Shown piece by piece: positions 10,831 through 20,473 of a stretch of DNA of 64,000 bases (the first letter of the stretch is position 1; each line of letters begins with the position of its first letter). The DNA is from Acheta domesticus (Eukaryota > Arthropoda > Insecta > Orthoptera > Gryllidae), in assembly GCA_031308135.1 (NCBI GenBank), contig JAHLJT010008446.1:162313532-162377531 (forward strand), read 5' to 3'. The notes under the pieces were generated by a model. That model saw only the letters and a program-made list of their open reading frames with translations, had not been told where the DNA came from and ran no database searches. A program made the translations under genes and the position numbers.

Positions 10831-11540
10831 CTGTTTTTTGACAAATAAATAAATAAAATAAATACGGTCATGCTTAATTTTTTCAAAATACGAGTAGTTT
10901 TTCTTTAATTTTGTGACAAACGTAATAGGCCGCTGTAAATTTACTGCGCTTCGGACAGCTGGATGCGTCGTAAATTAGAATGTGCAATTTTGTATATTAT
11001 TTCTTTCTTCGTTTCTTACATTCGAACTTTGTTATAGACTTACACATTAATATTTTAGAAATTGTTTATTTTGAAATATTTGAAATAAGTAAAAAGAATT
11101 AATAGCTCTCAGAATAGCGACAATGCATGGTCTGCAACAATGGAATTCACTTTGCGCTCGCGAATATCTGTGAATTAGTGTCATTGTTGTGACCTAATGG
11201 AGCTGTATGAAAAGGAGTTATAATTGTCTAATTTATGTTGATATTTGCAGGCAAATATTTAGTTTTGCACCAAATGCTGTACCATTTGTAGTGAGTAGAG
11301 AATTTGTTGCATGGTTTTAAAATACTCTTCCCTAATCATGGCCAAATGGAAGGCATTTCTATATTTCCAGGGTATCAGGCTTCTTTTTCCAATACAGGTT
11401 TACAAAACTTTTGCATTCTATTTTTGTGAAGTTGTAGAATTCACATAGTTCTGACAACACTGCAATGGAAATAGTGAGTTCCAAGCGAAGATGTTAGTAG
11501 CGCATAAAGTGCAATATTACAGTACTACTTAGCTGTTTCC
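10831..11540. other. No gene recognised
   Basis: AT-rich sequence between two ends of the ACTTTCCC repeat family. It has AAATAAATAAATAAAATAAA near 10843 and no protein or RNA signal. Confidence 0.45.
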
Positions 11541-11585
11541 TCTAATACGGGAAAGTACGTGCTGTTGTAGCACCACTAGTTTTTA
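11541..11585. repeat. Detached terminus of the ACTTTCCC family
   Basis: CTAATACGGGAAAGTACGTG followed by TGTAGCACCACTAGTTTTT matches the outer end of the family at 10800-10830 and, inverted, at 34727-34767. It abuts the 3' side of the minus-strand LINE, which may be a junction of two insertions. Confidence 0.6.
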
Positions 11586-13264
11586 ATGTTTTTGCCTACA
11601 GCAAACTGAGCCGCTCGTTTCTGAATGCGTTCAATGTTCTGTATTTCCCCTGTTCTATACGAGTCCCAACAGTTCGTGGCGTATTCGAGTAAAGGTCTGT
11701 GCAATGACGTGTATGCTAAATCTTTGGACTTCTTATTTCCTCGTTTTAAATTTCTCATTACAAAGTGAAGACATCGCCAAACTTTATTTAATGCTGAATT
11801 CACCTGTTCTTTTCAAGTTAACTGACTATTTAAAATGATTCCTAGATATCTACAACTGTCTGTAGATGGAATTATCTGATCCTCGATAAAATAGTTGCAT
11901 TTTGGTGTAGATAGTTTACGAGTAAATGTTATAGATTTACTTTTAGAAGCATTAATTTTCATACGATTATCGTGCGCCTATTTTACAAGAGTGTCGATAT
12001 CATCTTGAAGAATCTGTCGATCTTTCTCTTCAGTTACTTTTCTGAAGAGAATGCAATCATCTGCAAAGAGTTTCACCCAAAATTTAATATTTCCTGAAAT
12101 GTCGTTCATGAAGGCTATGAACATCAGTGGTCCAATCACACTGTCCTGTGCCAAGCCAGATGTTATATTTGTAACTCCGGAGTACGTGTGACCTACCCTA
12201 ACAAACTGTGTGCGGCCTATAATAAATTCTTTAATCCTATTTACAACTGGTTTATCTACACCTGATGATGCTACTTTGTTCGAGAGTATATCGTGCGGAA
12301 CAAGGTCAAAAGCTTTGACGAAGTCTATAACGATTGCGTCTATTCTGTCACCTCTATCCATTGAACCAGATATTTCTTGTGTTAATTCCAGTAATTGGCT
12401 CTCGCAAGAATGCCCCTCCCGGAATCCATGTTGTCCGTCATATATCCATTTTAATCTACTCCACTCCTTCCTAATGTAGTTTGCTGTAACGCGCTCTATT
12501 ACATAATACGGATGTTAAGCTAGCTGGGCGATAATTTTCGACTGCGGATCTATTTCCCCCTTTAAAGATTGGCACAACTATTGCTCGTTTCCAGTCGTAT
12601 GGGATACTATGATTGTTTATGGATATTTGGAATATGCGCACAAGATACTGGATAATGGATTCACCCCCTAATTTAAGTATTTCCACAGGTATATTGTCGG
12701 GTCTCCTAGATTTATTATTTCCTAGATTTTGATCTACTTTTTGGACTGTTTTACTTTCTATAATAAATTGAGAGCAATTGCCAGTTGATTCGACATTGAT
12801 TTCTTCCGTATTTTTTGCTGGAGAGAAGACGGATGCAAAGTAAGCATTGAATAATTCCGATTTTTCTTTATCGCTTCAATTACGCAATCACTAATAATTC
12901 ACTGTTTCTTCCTACGGCCGGAATTCCGGAGGTATTTCTTTTGCTACGTAACCACCTAAACACATTACCAAATTTCGCTTTAGATCCTAAAGTTTTTTCC
13001 AAGAATTCTGCCTGTGCACGCCTCTTCTCCTGCGATAATTCTTTCAACAAAGAGTAGTATCGTGAGTGAGAACCATAAAATTTGCGATCGCGGACCGCTT
13101 TTCTTACACGTTTCTTTAGTAGACGTATTTTAGTGTTGTAATAGGGCGGATCTGTGCTTTCCTTGACATGTTTACACGGTACATATCTGTCCATATCATC
13201 TATTATAATCAGTTTTAATCTATCCCAAATGTCGTTTATATCATAACTGCTGCTAGCTCATTCT
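11576..13264 (-). pseudogene. CR1/jockey-group LINE reverse transcriptase remnant
   Basis: Read leftward: a linker rich in basic residues (13194-12880, DPPYYNTKIRLLKKRVRKAV); early RT (12686-12471, DWKRAIVVPIFKGGNRSAVENYRP); a segment near 12440 with GFREGHSCESQLLELTQEI; the RT core (12361-11978) with VIDFVKAFDLVPHDIL and the catalytic LFADDCILFRKV; and the thumb (11803-11576) with YTSLHRPLLEYATNCWD. These are the usual blocks of a CR1/jockey-type reverse transcriptase. Several stops and frameshifts separate them, and the endonuclease domain upstream is missing. The catalytic FADD is intact in sequence. The subclade is not certain. Confidence 0.82.
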
Positions 13265-14294
13265 TCATAATTGTTTATTAAATGCTTTTGGAACCCAAAT
13301 ATGTCAGTCGAACGAAGGTAGCTGAGAAATGGACGAGCACAGCTCTTAACGCCTCGTGGTACGATGGCACCACACTTACAAGCCAAAGTTTAATATTAAA
13401 ACAATATTTGTTTTCAATCTTATGCCGAATTCTTAAAACTGTCGTACTAAAAATGTCTGTCCATTTTCGTGTTACTCAAATTTCTGGCTTCTCCAAATTA
13501 TTTTTCATTAGAAAATAGTCCGTCCTGAGATATTTTTCCGTCGAAGACAGGTTTCCGCCTTATGCAGATTCCGCCTCGAACGGGTTTTGCTATATTAGGA
13601 TTGGTGAAATATGTAGTAACCAAAAGAGTATGGATGCTGCAGAAAACGAAGGTGCCTTTATATAACTTTCCGTGCCCCACTGGAATATGTCCGCTATATT
13701 TCAAAGGAAATTAGTTTCATTTTCAAATTATTGTTTAGCAAATAATCTCTTATGTTTATTGCCATCCATTTTGTTATTTATTAAGTTATCTGTATGTGTA
13801 GTGCAATAAAATTTTATTGTTTTCTTGCGAAACACGTGTGCACTTAATTTCCCCCACTGTAGTTATCCTAAAGCTAACTTTATAGTGTCTGACATTATAT
13901 TTTTATTATTAACTTATTATTATTATTATTAACTTATCTGACTTCATATTTTTATTTCGTACCTAAAATTACCTCTTGAATTTTATTGCTTCTTTTACGT
14001 AATTATTTGGTGCAAGCCAGAACATTCTGTTGGTAAGCATTAAATATAATCATTTATCAGTATAATTTGTTCACTATAGTTGTGTTCAAGAATGAAGTTT
14101 TTGAATTTGTTCTGTCAAGCTGACTTTTCTCGAAGTGGCAAACCTGAAATTCGAACTCCCCAAAAGTCATAGAACCTATGAGAAGAAACCTTACAGATTT
14201 TTTTCCTGAACCACGCCCTTTCGAGTACCACTTTCCTGAACCAACAGTGTAAGGGAACGCAGGAAATTTTATAACGACTATTTTTTTGTTTCAG
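13265..14294. other. Likely end of the last intron of the aminotransferase gene
   Basis: No coding resemblance is seen. The stretch ends in TTTTTTTGTTTCAG (14281-14294), a pyrimidine tract plus AG acceptor directly before the exon. The TTATTATTATTATTATTAAC run near 13910 is a short microsatellite. I could not find the preceding exon in the window, so the intron may be long and hold some of the upstream transposons. Confidence 0.55.
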
Positions 14295-14454
14295 ATACAA
14301 TATAGAAATTTCTGGAGGGCTTGGTCCGTCTGCTGGACTAGTTCTGAGAATTGGATTAATGGGATTTAACGCAAATTTCAAAAATGTTGATACTGTTCTC
14401 AGTGTGCTGCAAGAAGCTGTGGAATATGTCAAACATAACAAATCTAAACTATAG
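14295..14454 (+). CDS. AGXT: Alanine-glyoxylate / serine-pyruvate aminotransferase, terminal exon
   Basis: The exon begins after a TTTTTTTGTTTCAG acceptor. Its first base completes a split codon, and 52 codons follow to TAG (14452-14454). It encodes the end of the small domain of a class V, PLP-dependent aminotransferase that moves the amino group of alanine or serine to glyoxylate or pyruvate. The segment [14 protein letters not shown] then [11 protein letters not shown] is the conserved C-terminal signature, followed by a helix [16 protein letters not shown]. The protein ends in SKL, the canonical type 1 peroxisomal targeting signal, so it should act in peroxisomes to detoxify glyoxylate. 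No stop or shift occurs and a plausible acceptor is present, which argues for a functional exon rather than a processed copy. Upstream exons were not found here. This is the only recognisable host-gene piece in the window. Confidence 0.85.
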
Positions 14455-14754
14455 AATATTACGAGATGAAAAGAATGTTCTAGACATGCAGTAATTTTAT
14501 TGGTATTAATAGTTTCTGAATTGAAAAACCAGTGAAGTGATTGTTGAAAGTTGTTGAAACGTTTTACACTCGGCACATAAGAAACAATAAGCAACAGTAA
14601 AGTGATATTAAAAAATTGTTTCACACAGAAAATTTTATTTCGTTTCTGCATTTCACTACATTACAAAGAATTATTTATGAGGTTTAAAAATGTGCTGTGT
14701 ATAAAACGTTGATACGATGATAAAATAGTTTTAGGCATTATACAACGCAATAAA
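14455..14754 (+). other. Probable 3' UTR of the aminotransferase gene with AATAAA
   Basis: AT-rich sequence directly after the stop. AATAAA at 14749-14754 is a reasonable polyadenylation signal, about 295 bases after the stop. The true cleavage site cannot be seen. Confidence 0.4.
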
Positions 14755-16167
14755 AATACAGAGGAAGTTTTTGAAAACATAATTTATGTAAACATTATTA
14801 ATGATAGATGATTTGGGTTAAGTTTTGTCTTTCTATGTGTTTTTTCGCACAACAGCTCCATAAGGAGCCAAGGACTAGTCTTTAGTAACATTTAATTAAA
14901 ATATGCCTAATATAGACTTTCTAAATAGGTGAGAAAGTTACAAAATATTTGAAGATTAAAAATGTTATGTATTGTACTGATAAAGTAATTGCTTTGAATA
15001 TCTGAAATTCAATATTAAAGAAAGAAAACTGATGAAACCCTTAATGTAACAAGTGTTTGTAATTCGTTTTCGCAATATTCTTTTGTAATACTGTGAACTT
15101 AACAATTTTTTTTGCAAAGTGGTAAACATAATTAACAAATAAACCCCGCAATACATTCAACGTAGATAATTATCGAATGATTATAATCATTCGTACATCG
15201 TGTATGAACGACGTAGAGATCAATACATGGTTTATCGTTACATGAGGTCTGCATCAACAATCAGAGTGCCATTTGTATTTACAACGCAACTCAGTCTTCG
15301 CTAGGTCGAGAACGATTGCACAAATAGAGCGTAGACGCTTGTTATAATGTGAGGTTCCTACACCGATCTTCTTTTGCACATAGTTATATTTTCTGTATTT
15401 TTTAAAAACATATTTAAAAAAGTAAATTTCATTAAACCTTGTTTGTAGTACATGTTTGTAGAAATCTCGAATTTTGTAATAGAATTTGCGAAATACGTAC
15501 CGTAATATATCTAATTATTACATCACATTGGAGACTTATCAAACTCAGCCTCACAGCCTCATTTGATAGTCAATAGAGTATAATAATTTGACCATACTAA
15601 TATCGTACAATGAACTACGTAAAAACTCGTTAAATATAGTACTACAGATTAATATTCACTCAGTGAGAGGGGACACTAAAGTTAGTAGTTAATAGAAGCC
15701 GTGAATTAATAAATGACTTGTGTTCTGAAAATAATTATTACGTCTGATTTTTACATTTGCATTAAAATACATTTCTCCTGCGAACATGTACTTTCCCTGA
15801 CTCTACATTAATTTTCCCTCCAAATCCAGAAACGGGTGTACATGCGCAAGCTAAATCGGGGCGAAGCGAGAACTAGCGGCTTTATAAGAAAATATGTTAT
15901 CCATTCTCGTTCCATCAAACAACCAAGATTTGAGTTATGATTATATTCTTTACTATTTTTACTATTTCATGTTTATTTTCTTTTTAATTGGCCTTGTTCA
16001 AACATTTATAAGAGAATCTTATTCATTCTTTCATTGTCATATTATATGAGAATCTTACTCATTTTAAATTACAACTTCTGCAAGTTAAAGTGTCTTGTAG
16101 TTCAGTGACGTGTTGTGAATGGCGTCGAAGAGTGTGAAAACGTAGGACAGCGAAGTACAACGGTACG
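14755..16167. other. No feature recognised
   Basis: AT-rich intergenic-looking DNA. I find no open frame with family resemblance, no tRNA box and no paired termini. Confidence 0.45.
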
Positions 16168-16189
16168 TACACTGTCAGAAATTTCCGCA

Positions 16190-16480
16190 TTACTTTTAAT
16201 GTAAAAGTACATTAAAGTAAGTATCATGAACGTAAATTAAATTTAAAATACACTTACAGTAATTTTAAAGTACGTGTGCATTAAATGTAATGTACGTGTA
16301 CAATTAAATTTACTGTATGTGTGTACATTAAATTTACTGTGCGTGTACATTAAATTTACTGTACGTGTACATTAAATTTACTGTACGTGCACATTAAATT
16401 TAATTTACGTACATGAAACTTACTTTAATGTACTTTTACATTAAAATTACTGTATGAGTGCATGAAATTTACTGTATATG
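16190..16480. repeat. Minisatellite of about 20-22 bp units (GTACATTAAATTTACTGTAC)
   Basis: The unit GTACATTAAATTTACTGTAC with C/G/T variants recurs back to back at least six times, most regularly at 16300-16400. Flanking units degrade to TTAATGTACTTTTACATTAA. Confidence 0.85.
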
Positions 16481-16502
16481 TACTAACTTCAATATTTAAA
16501 AT

Positions 16503-16830
16503 TTGTTCAAAGAATTGTCACCCCGACCAGCATTCAAACCCGGATCACCTGGCTTACGCCCCAGTTGCATCCTATCCACTATCCTATCGAGACAACCAAT
16601 TGCATCGTTACCACTATCCTATCGAGACAACCAACCCAGTTGCAACCATCCTTACCACTATCCTATCGAGACAACCAACCCAGTTGCAACCATCCTTACC
16701 ACTATCCTATCGAGACAACCAATTCTTTGAATTTCCTTAGGACTGGTGAATTCTCCGTTGGGATTTAAGCGTTTACTCTCGGAAATATGCCCCGCAGTCG
16801 TAAAGAATGCTACGTGATGACCTTGTTACT
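16503..16830 (-). repeat. tRNA-derived SINE with tandemly amplified head
   Basis: On the minus strand this starts from the same tRNA-like head as 16872-16947 (TTGTCACCCCGACC on plus at 16515) and shares the downstream CGTTTACTCTCGGAAATATG body (about 16769). Within the head, CCACTATCCTATCGAGACAA on the plus strand is repeated four times (from about 16578 to 16720). Two of the spacings are about 53 bp and carry CCCAGTTGCAACCATCCTTA. This is a local tandem expansion of the D-arm region. Confidence 0.65.
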
Positions 16831-16857
16831 GAGTAACAAATGTATTTAATATTTAAA

Positions 16858-17200
16858 TTTGATCAACGAATTGTCACCCCGACCGGGATTCGAACCCGGG
16901 ATTTCTGGCTTACGCGCAGGTGCTCTAACCACTGAGCTATTGCGACATCCAATGGCTTGAGCAGGTTGTTAGGTCTGATGTATTGCCCACTATGATATGT
17001 ATAATATATTCTTTCCGTCTACGGAACTTATTTCTTTAGATGTAATATATTAAGTGTACAGAATTGTATATATTATATATAATTGTCACTACTTCTCCAC
17101 ATGTTTTGGATGCGTTTACTCTCTGAAATATGTTTCGTAGCCGTAAAAAAATACTAAATTCTGATCTTGTTACAGTGACAATTCTTTGAAAGTTTAAATA
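16858..17200 (-). repeat. tRNA-derived SINE, second copy
   Basis: The minus-strand head 16947-16872 (76 bases) has GCTC/GAGC D-stem sequence with A box TAGCTCAGTGGTTAGAGC. It also has a perfect T arm around GGTTCGAATCC and a GACA end. The body includes the CGTTTACTCTCTGAAATATG segment at about 17116, shared with the copy at 16503-16830. The anticodon arm is mispaired and the acceptor stem is imperfect, so I call a SINE head rather than a working tRNA. Confidence 0.65.
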
Positions 17201-17559
17201 TTTCCGGTGAATTTGAAAAAATTGTTAACTAAAGAATTAGTGTGCTATGAAGGTCCCTGTATTATTAGGGACCTGTACAACTGTATTATTAGATTTTTAC
17301 AATTTTATTTGTTACTAATTTGAATGTAAATCCCAATTTTAAAAATTCATATTTTTGTATAAATGTTGAAAATATATTTTAAAGTTATTATACGTAAGTT
17401 CAAATAGCGGAAGAAAATATTTCTAAGTTTTTAAACAGTATCCGTGTTCCATACATGCCACAATTATTTATCAAATTTCCGTCAATTTAATTTAAACATT
17501 AAATTTAACGACAAATTATATTAATCTCACTTATCTGTAAGGAGAGGTTTATTAAGTTT
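17201..17559. other. AT-rich interior of the CACTGTCA element
   Basis: No boxes, frames or pairs of termini were recognised. The sequence grades into the palindrome array that follows. Confidence 0.4.
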
Positions 17560-17845
17560 TGTGTACCGATGTATATTAAATCTACATTAAATTAAATTTA
17601 AACATTAAATTTAATGTAAAACACATTAATTTCGGTTTAGTTTTTCAAGATACATTAAATTTAATGTAGTCCTACAGTAAATCTACATTGATTTTAATTT
17701 TAACATTAAAATTAATGCACAAACACATTAATCTCGTTTTAACGTACACGGTACATTAAATTTAATATACTGCAGTACATTAAATCTACATTAATTTTAA
17801 TTTAAACATTAAATTTAATGTACATGTACATTAATACCGTTTTAA
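17560..17845. repeat. Array of TACATTAAATTTAATGTA palindromes
   Basis: A perfect 18-bp palindrome TACATTAAATTTAATGTA occurs at 17651-17668. Near-copies recur at about 17604, 17752 and 17806, separated by ACACATTAAT(C/T)TCGTTTTA-like linkers. The array resumes after the MITE at 19126-19190. Confidence 0.75.
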
Positions 17846-19121
17846 CCCTTTATAGGTCGGGTAACTTTTTCTCTGGAATTATTTGAATTTATCTTTTAAT
17901 TGTTTAATTTTGATCTTAGAAACATGGGGAAAATATTAATTTGTTATTTGTATAAATATAAAGTGAGATAATTGCGAAAATGATGTGGTCGTATAAACGA
18001 CCACAATCCATTTAGGGCTACGCATTACACTATGGATTGTGGTTGCGTACAGAACCATCTCGTATAATTCCTGAATAAAAATCTAATATCCAGTCATAAA
18101 TAACGTGTGCATGTTCTTTATAAAATAGAAGAAACACGTAGGAACAGACGTGAAATACAAAAAGCAAGAAAATTGAAAATAATTAGTGCAAATACATAAG
18201 TAGTGAAAATCTATATGATATACATTTACAAACAAAAAACTAAAATAATAAATCATTGACCAAAGAAAACAATATTGAAAGAAACGTGGGCTGCAAGAGT
18301 TCATAAGCTGCGTTATTAGCGTCACGTCATCTGCATTGGAATCCCCCTCTATACACCGAATCTAACGCCGCATCATCATTCTCGTCAATATTCCCAAGAA
18401 CTGTTAAATTCTTATTAGACCGTGGGTTCAGAACTGTGGAAAACTCCAAATTTTAGCCATTCTGTAAGATAGCACACCACTAGTAACAAGTAGGGATGTT
18501 ACATTATACTACGCAAATATATGTAATCACTGAAGAAATGTAAAATATTGAAATATTTTCTAAGTCACAAATATTCGGAAAACTAAATCTATTTAGCGAA
18601 TATCTTACATTATTAGACAATAAATTTAATTGTTCAAAACAATTTTTTAAAATTTATATTTTCACAAAACAAAAAAAATTACGATTGTGTACTTACTCTT
18701 GACTACACCCTTGAAAATATAAATTAATCTTATTGATGTAAAAATGGAGTATTTTATGAATAAATATATTGTAATACTAAAAAATATCTTCATAAACAAT
18801 AATAAATAAGTAATAATCTTCTGTTCTCGAAAAACTCCGGAAACTCGAAACGCGAAAAATCACTTTTTCAACAAAATGCTCAAATGAAACGCTCCGCAAC
18901 AGTGCCTGTATGCATTGTGGTCGCGAGGTCGGCCACATGCATGGCCCAACAGCAAGATTTCTAAGAATAAATGTGATCACACTATCTGCAACAATCGCAT
19001 TTCATTGAAAAAGACTCTACAATGTGAAATTAGCGATAAGGATGAAAATTGCTTGGTATAGTTAAGCAAAAAACGGCCGAACAGCATGTCGTCGCGGAGA
19101 GAACCACAATCCTATAAAGGG
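17846..19121. mobile_element. piggyBac-type MITE with TTAA target duplication
   Basis: CCCTTTATAGG (17846) and its complement CCTATAAAGGG (ending 19121) are perfect 11-bp inverted ends. TTAA flanks both (17842-17845 and 19122-19125), the hallmark of piggyBac insertion. A subterminal pair GGATTGTGGTT (18034) and AACCACAATCC (19102-19112) adds support, and CCACAATCCAT near 18001 forms a local hairpin with it. No transposase is visible; the short frames at 18083-18325 and 18777-18980 have no family resemblance. It splits the palindrome array of the host element. Confidence 0.8.
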
Positions 19122-19264
19122 TTAATGTTCACTGTACATTAAATTTAATGTGAAAAAGTGCATTAAACTGCATTAAATTTAATGTAATTTGTGACAGTGT
19201 AGTGCGGTGTACCGCCGTGAGGTGAGTGCTGTCGTATGTAATATTAAGTTTACTATTATGTCCT

Positions 19265-19700
19265 TCTTTTTATTATTATTTTTTATTGCGAATTGGCCGT
19301 TTTGGACCACGCGGACATGCCTGCACTTACCGAGTCTCAGATCTCGTGGCAGCGTATGTGACTCCTTTTTCGGGACATCAGCAATATGCTGATTCTTATT
19401 TTTATCCACCAGGGTTGTTAGACCTGAGGATATGGAATGACGACGATAGTGAGGAATGAATGGACGACACAAACAAACAGACATATACAAACACACCAAT
19501 GCCCGAGGCGGGACTGCAACCGGCGATCCTTCCGTCCTTGATCGCTAAAGCACTACTGTCTCAGCGTGGTCCAACGGCGACTGGTCCAAACGTTTTGCCT
19601 GCGTCAGTGGCAGCCATCATCAGTGACGAGGCTGGCGGGGGCTAAGTGCTCTTCCTGGCAGCAGGGCGTCGACTGACGGTCCCTCTTTTTTTCGGCTTAG
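19265..19700 (-). repeat. tRNA-derived SINE, minus strand
   Basis: On the minus strand a B-box-like GGTTGCAGTCC (19521-19511) follows a tRNA-like head (CGCTGAGACAGTAGTGCTTT). A unique body with ATTCATTCCTCACTATCGTC comes next, then an A/T-rich end (GCAATAAAAAATAATAATAA, plus-strand complement at about 19270-19290). A related body segment (GAGGAATGAAGAGG) is found at 47460-47520. Confidence 0.5.
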
Positions 19701-19720
19701 CCGAGAGTCAGTGTGCTTTA

Positions 19721-19940
19721 GGGCCGGTTTCACCACCTTCGATTAGTGTTTAACCTCGTTTATCTTGGAGTTTAATCACGTTTAAGGTTCTTCGCGAGTT
19801 TCACCATGTATATTAAACGCGTTTACTGGAAGTTAAACTCACGAGGAGTTAAACGCCCAAGATCGGCCGTTTAAGCGGAGGTAATCGCGTTTATCTGTTA
19901 TCCATTCTCGTTTCCACAGTGTTTGAGGTTATTTACACAC
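19721..19940 (+). repeat. Outer left terminal repeat of the Harbinger-like inverted repeat
   Basis: Starts GGGCCGGTTTCACCACC and contains repeated GTTTAA(C/T) motifs and an internal second GTTTCACCATG (about 19798). Its complement is 33545-33775, with scattered substitutions. Confidence 0.8.
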
Positions 19941-20164
19941 AGTATTATAGTAGTATGATAGCTGCAGATTCATGCTTCTAGATCAATAGAATATAGTTTT
20001 GTTTATTATTTGTTTGTCTTCATTCCTGGAAGTGTATTTCCATCATATAAGTAGACAAAATCCACAAGCAATGTTAAAAAAATATCAATTTTATTTACAC
20101 ATATACATTATAAACAATTTCACAAAAATGACAATCAGAGTTTGAAAGAAAACTATTATAAACG

Positions 20165-20470
20165 GATTGTACCTTACACACAACAACAAATATTGAAGCT
20201 AAATACATGTGGTGAATGATAACCAGAAGTAATTTGTGGTTCTTCTATGATGGTACCTCACAATGCCATACCATGCCTGCAATTAGCTGTGTTTAAAAGG
20301 AAAGGAAATTGGCCAAGCAGGTACTATTTGAAACAAAATATACTTCTGGTAACAGTCTATTCCAAAGATGAAAATACAATGCTCAGTTCTGATTTTAAAA
20401 AAAAATTGCAAAGAATGTTTGGCAACTCATTGGTTGTAACACTCATAAATATTTTTGTTACTGTGTTCAT
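20165..20470. repeat. Inner inverted segment, partner 21960-22230
   Basis: ACACACAACAACA...AAATACA with GGAAATTGGCCAAGCAGGTA (about 20308) is the inverted counterpart of 21960-22230 (GTACAAGCTTGGCCAGCTTC at about 22060). Penelope-like elements often carry terminal repeats in direct or inverted orientation, so these may be such ends around the RT relic at 21040-21245; that link is inference. Confidence 0.5.
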
Positions 20471-20473
20471 CTA

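Larger units (their letters stand above)
16170..19199. mobile_element. CACTGTCA-ended element rich in a short palindrome
   Basis: The left end reads CACTGTCAGAAATT (16170) and the right end AATTTGTGACAGTG (to 19199). They are inverted over about 14 bases with mismatches and flanked on both sides by TA (16168-16169 and 19200-19201). Next to each end are blocks built from CATTAAATTTA / TACATTAAATTTAATGTA. The interior holds two minus-strand tRNA-derived repeats and a piggyBac-type MITE. No transposase remains, so the superfamily is unknown; a TA duplication would fit a Tc1/mariner-like or CACTA-like mobiliser. The pairing of these two ends is my inference. Confidence 0.55.

Noticed and set aside
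14115..14651. 178-codon minus frame
   Set aside because: It lies antisense to the aminotransferase exon and its flanks and matches no family; the plus-strand exon explains the sequence better.
16462..16768. Repetitive open frames with SYRDNQ-type repeats
   Set aside because: They translate a tandem DNA repeat whose unit is open in three frames; the repeat is an expanded SINE head.
16872..16947. A functional tRNA gene on the minus strand
   Set aside because: T arm and D stem are good, but the anticodon arm is mispaired, position 33 is not T and the acceptor stem needs extra bases. A diverged copy with the same downstream body lies next to it, so it is a SINE head.
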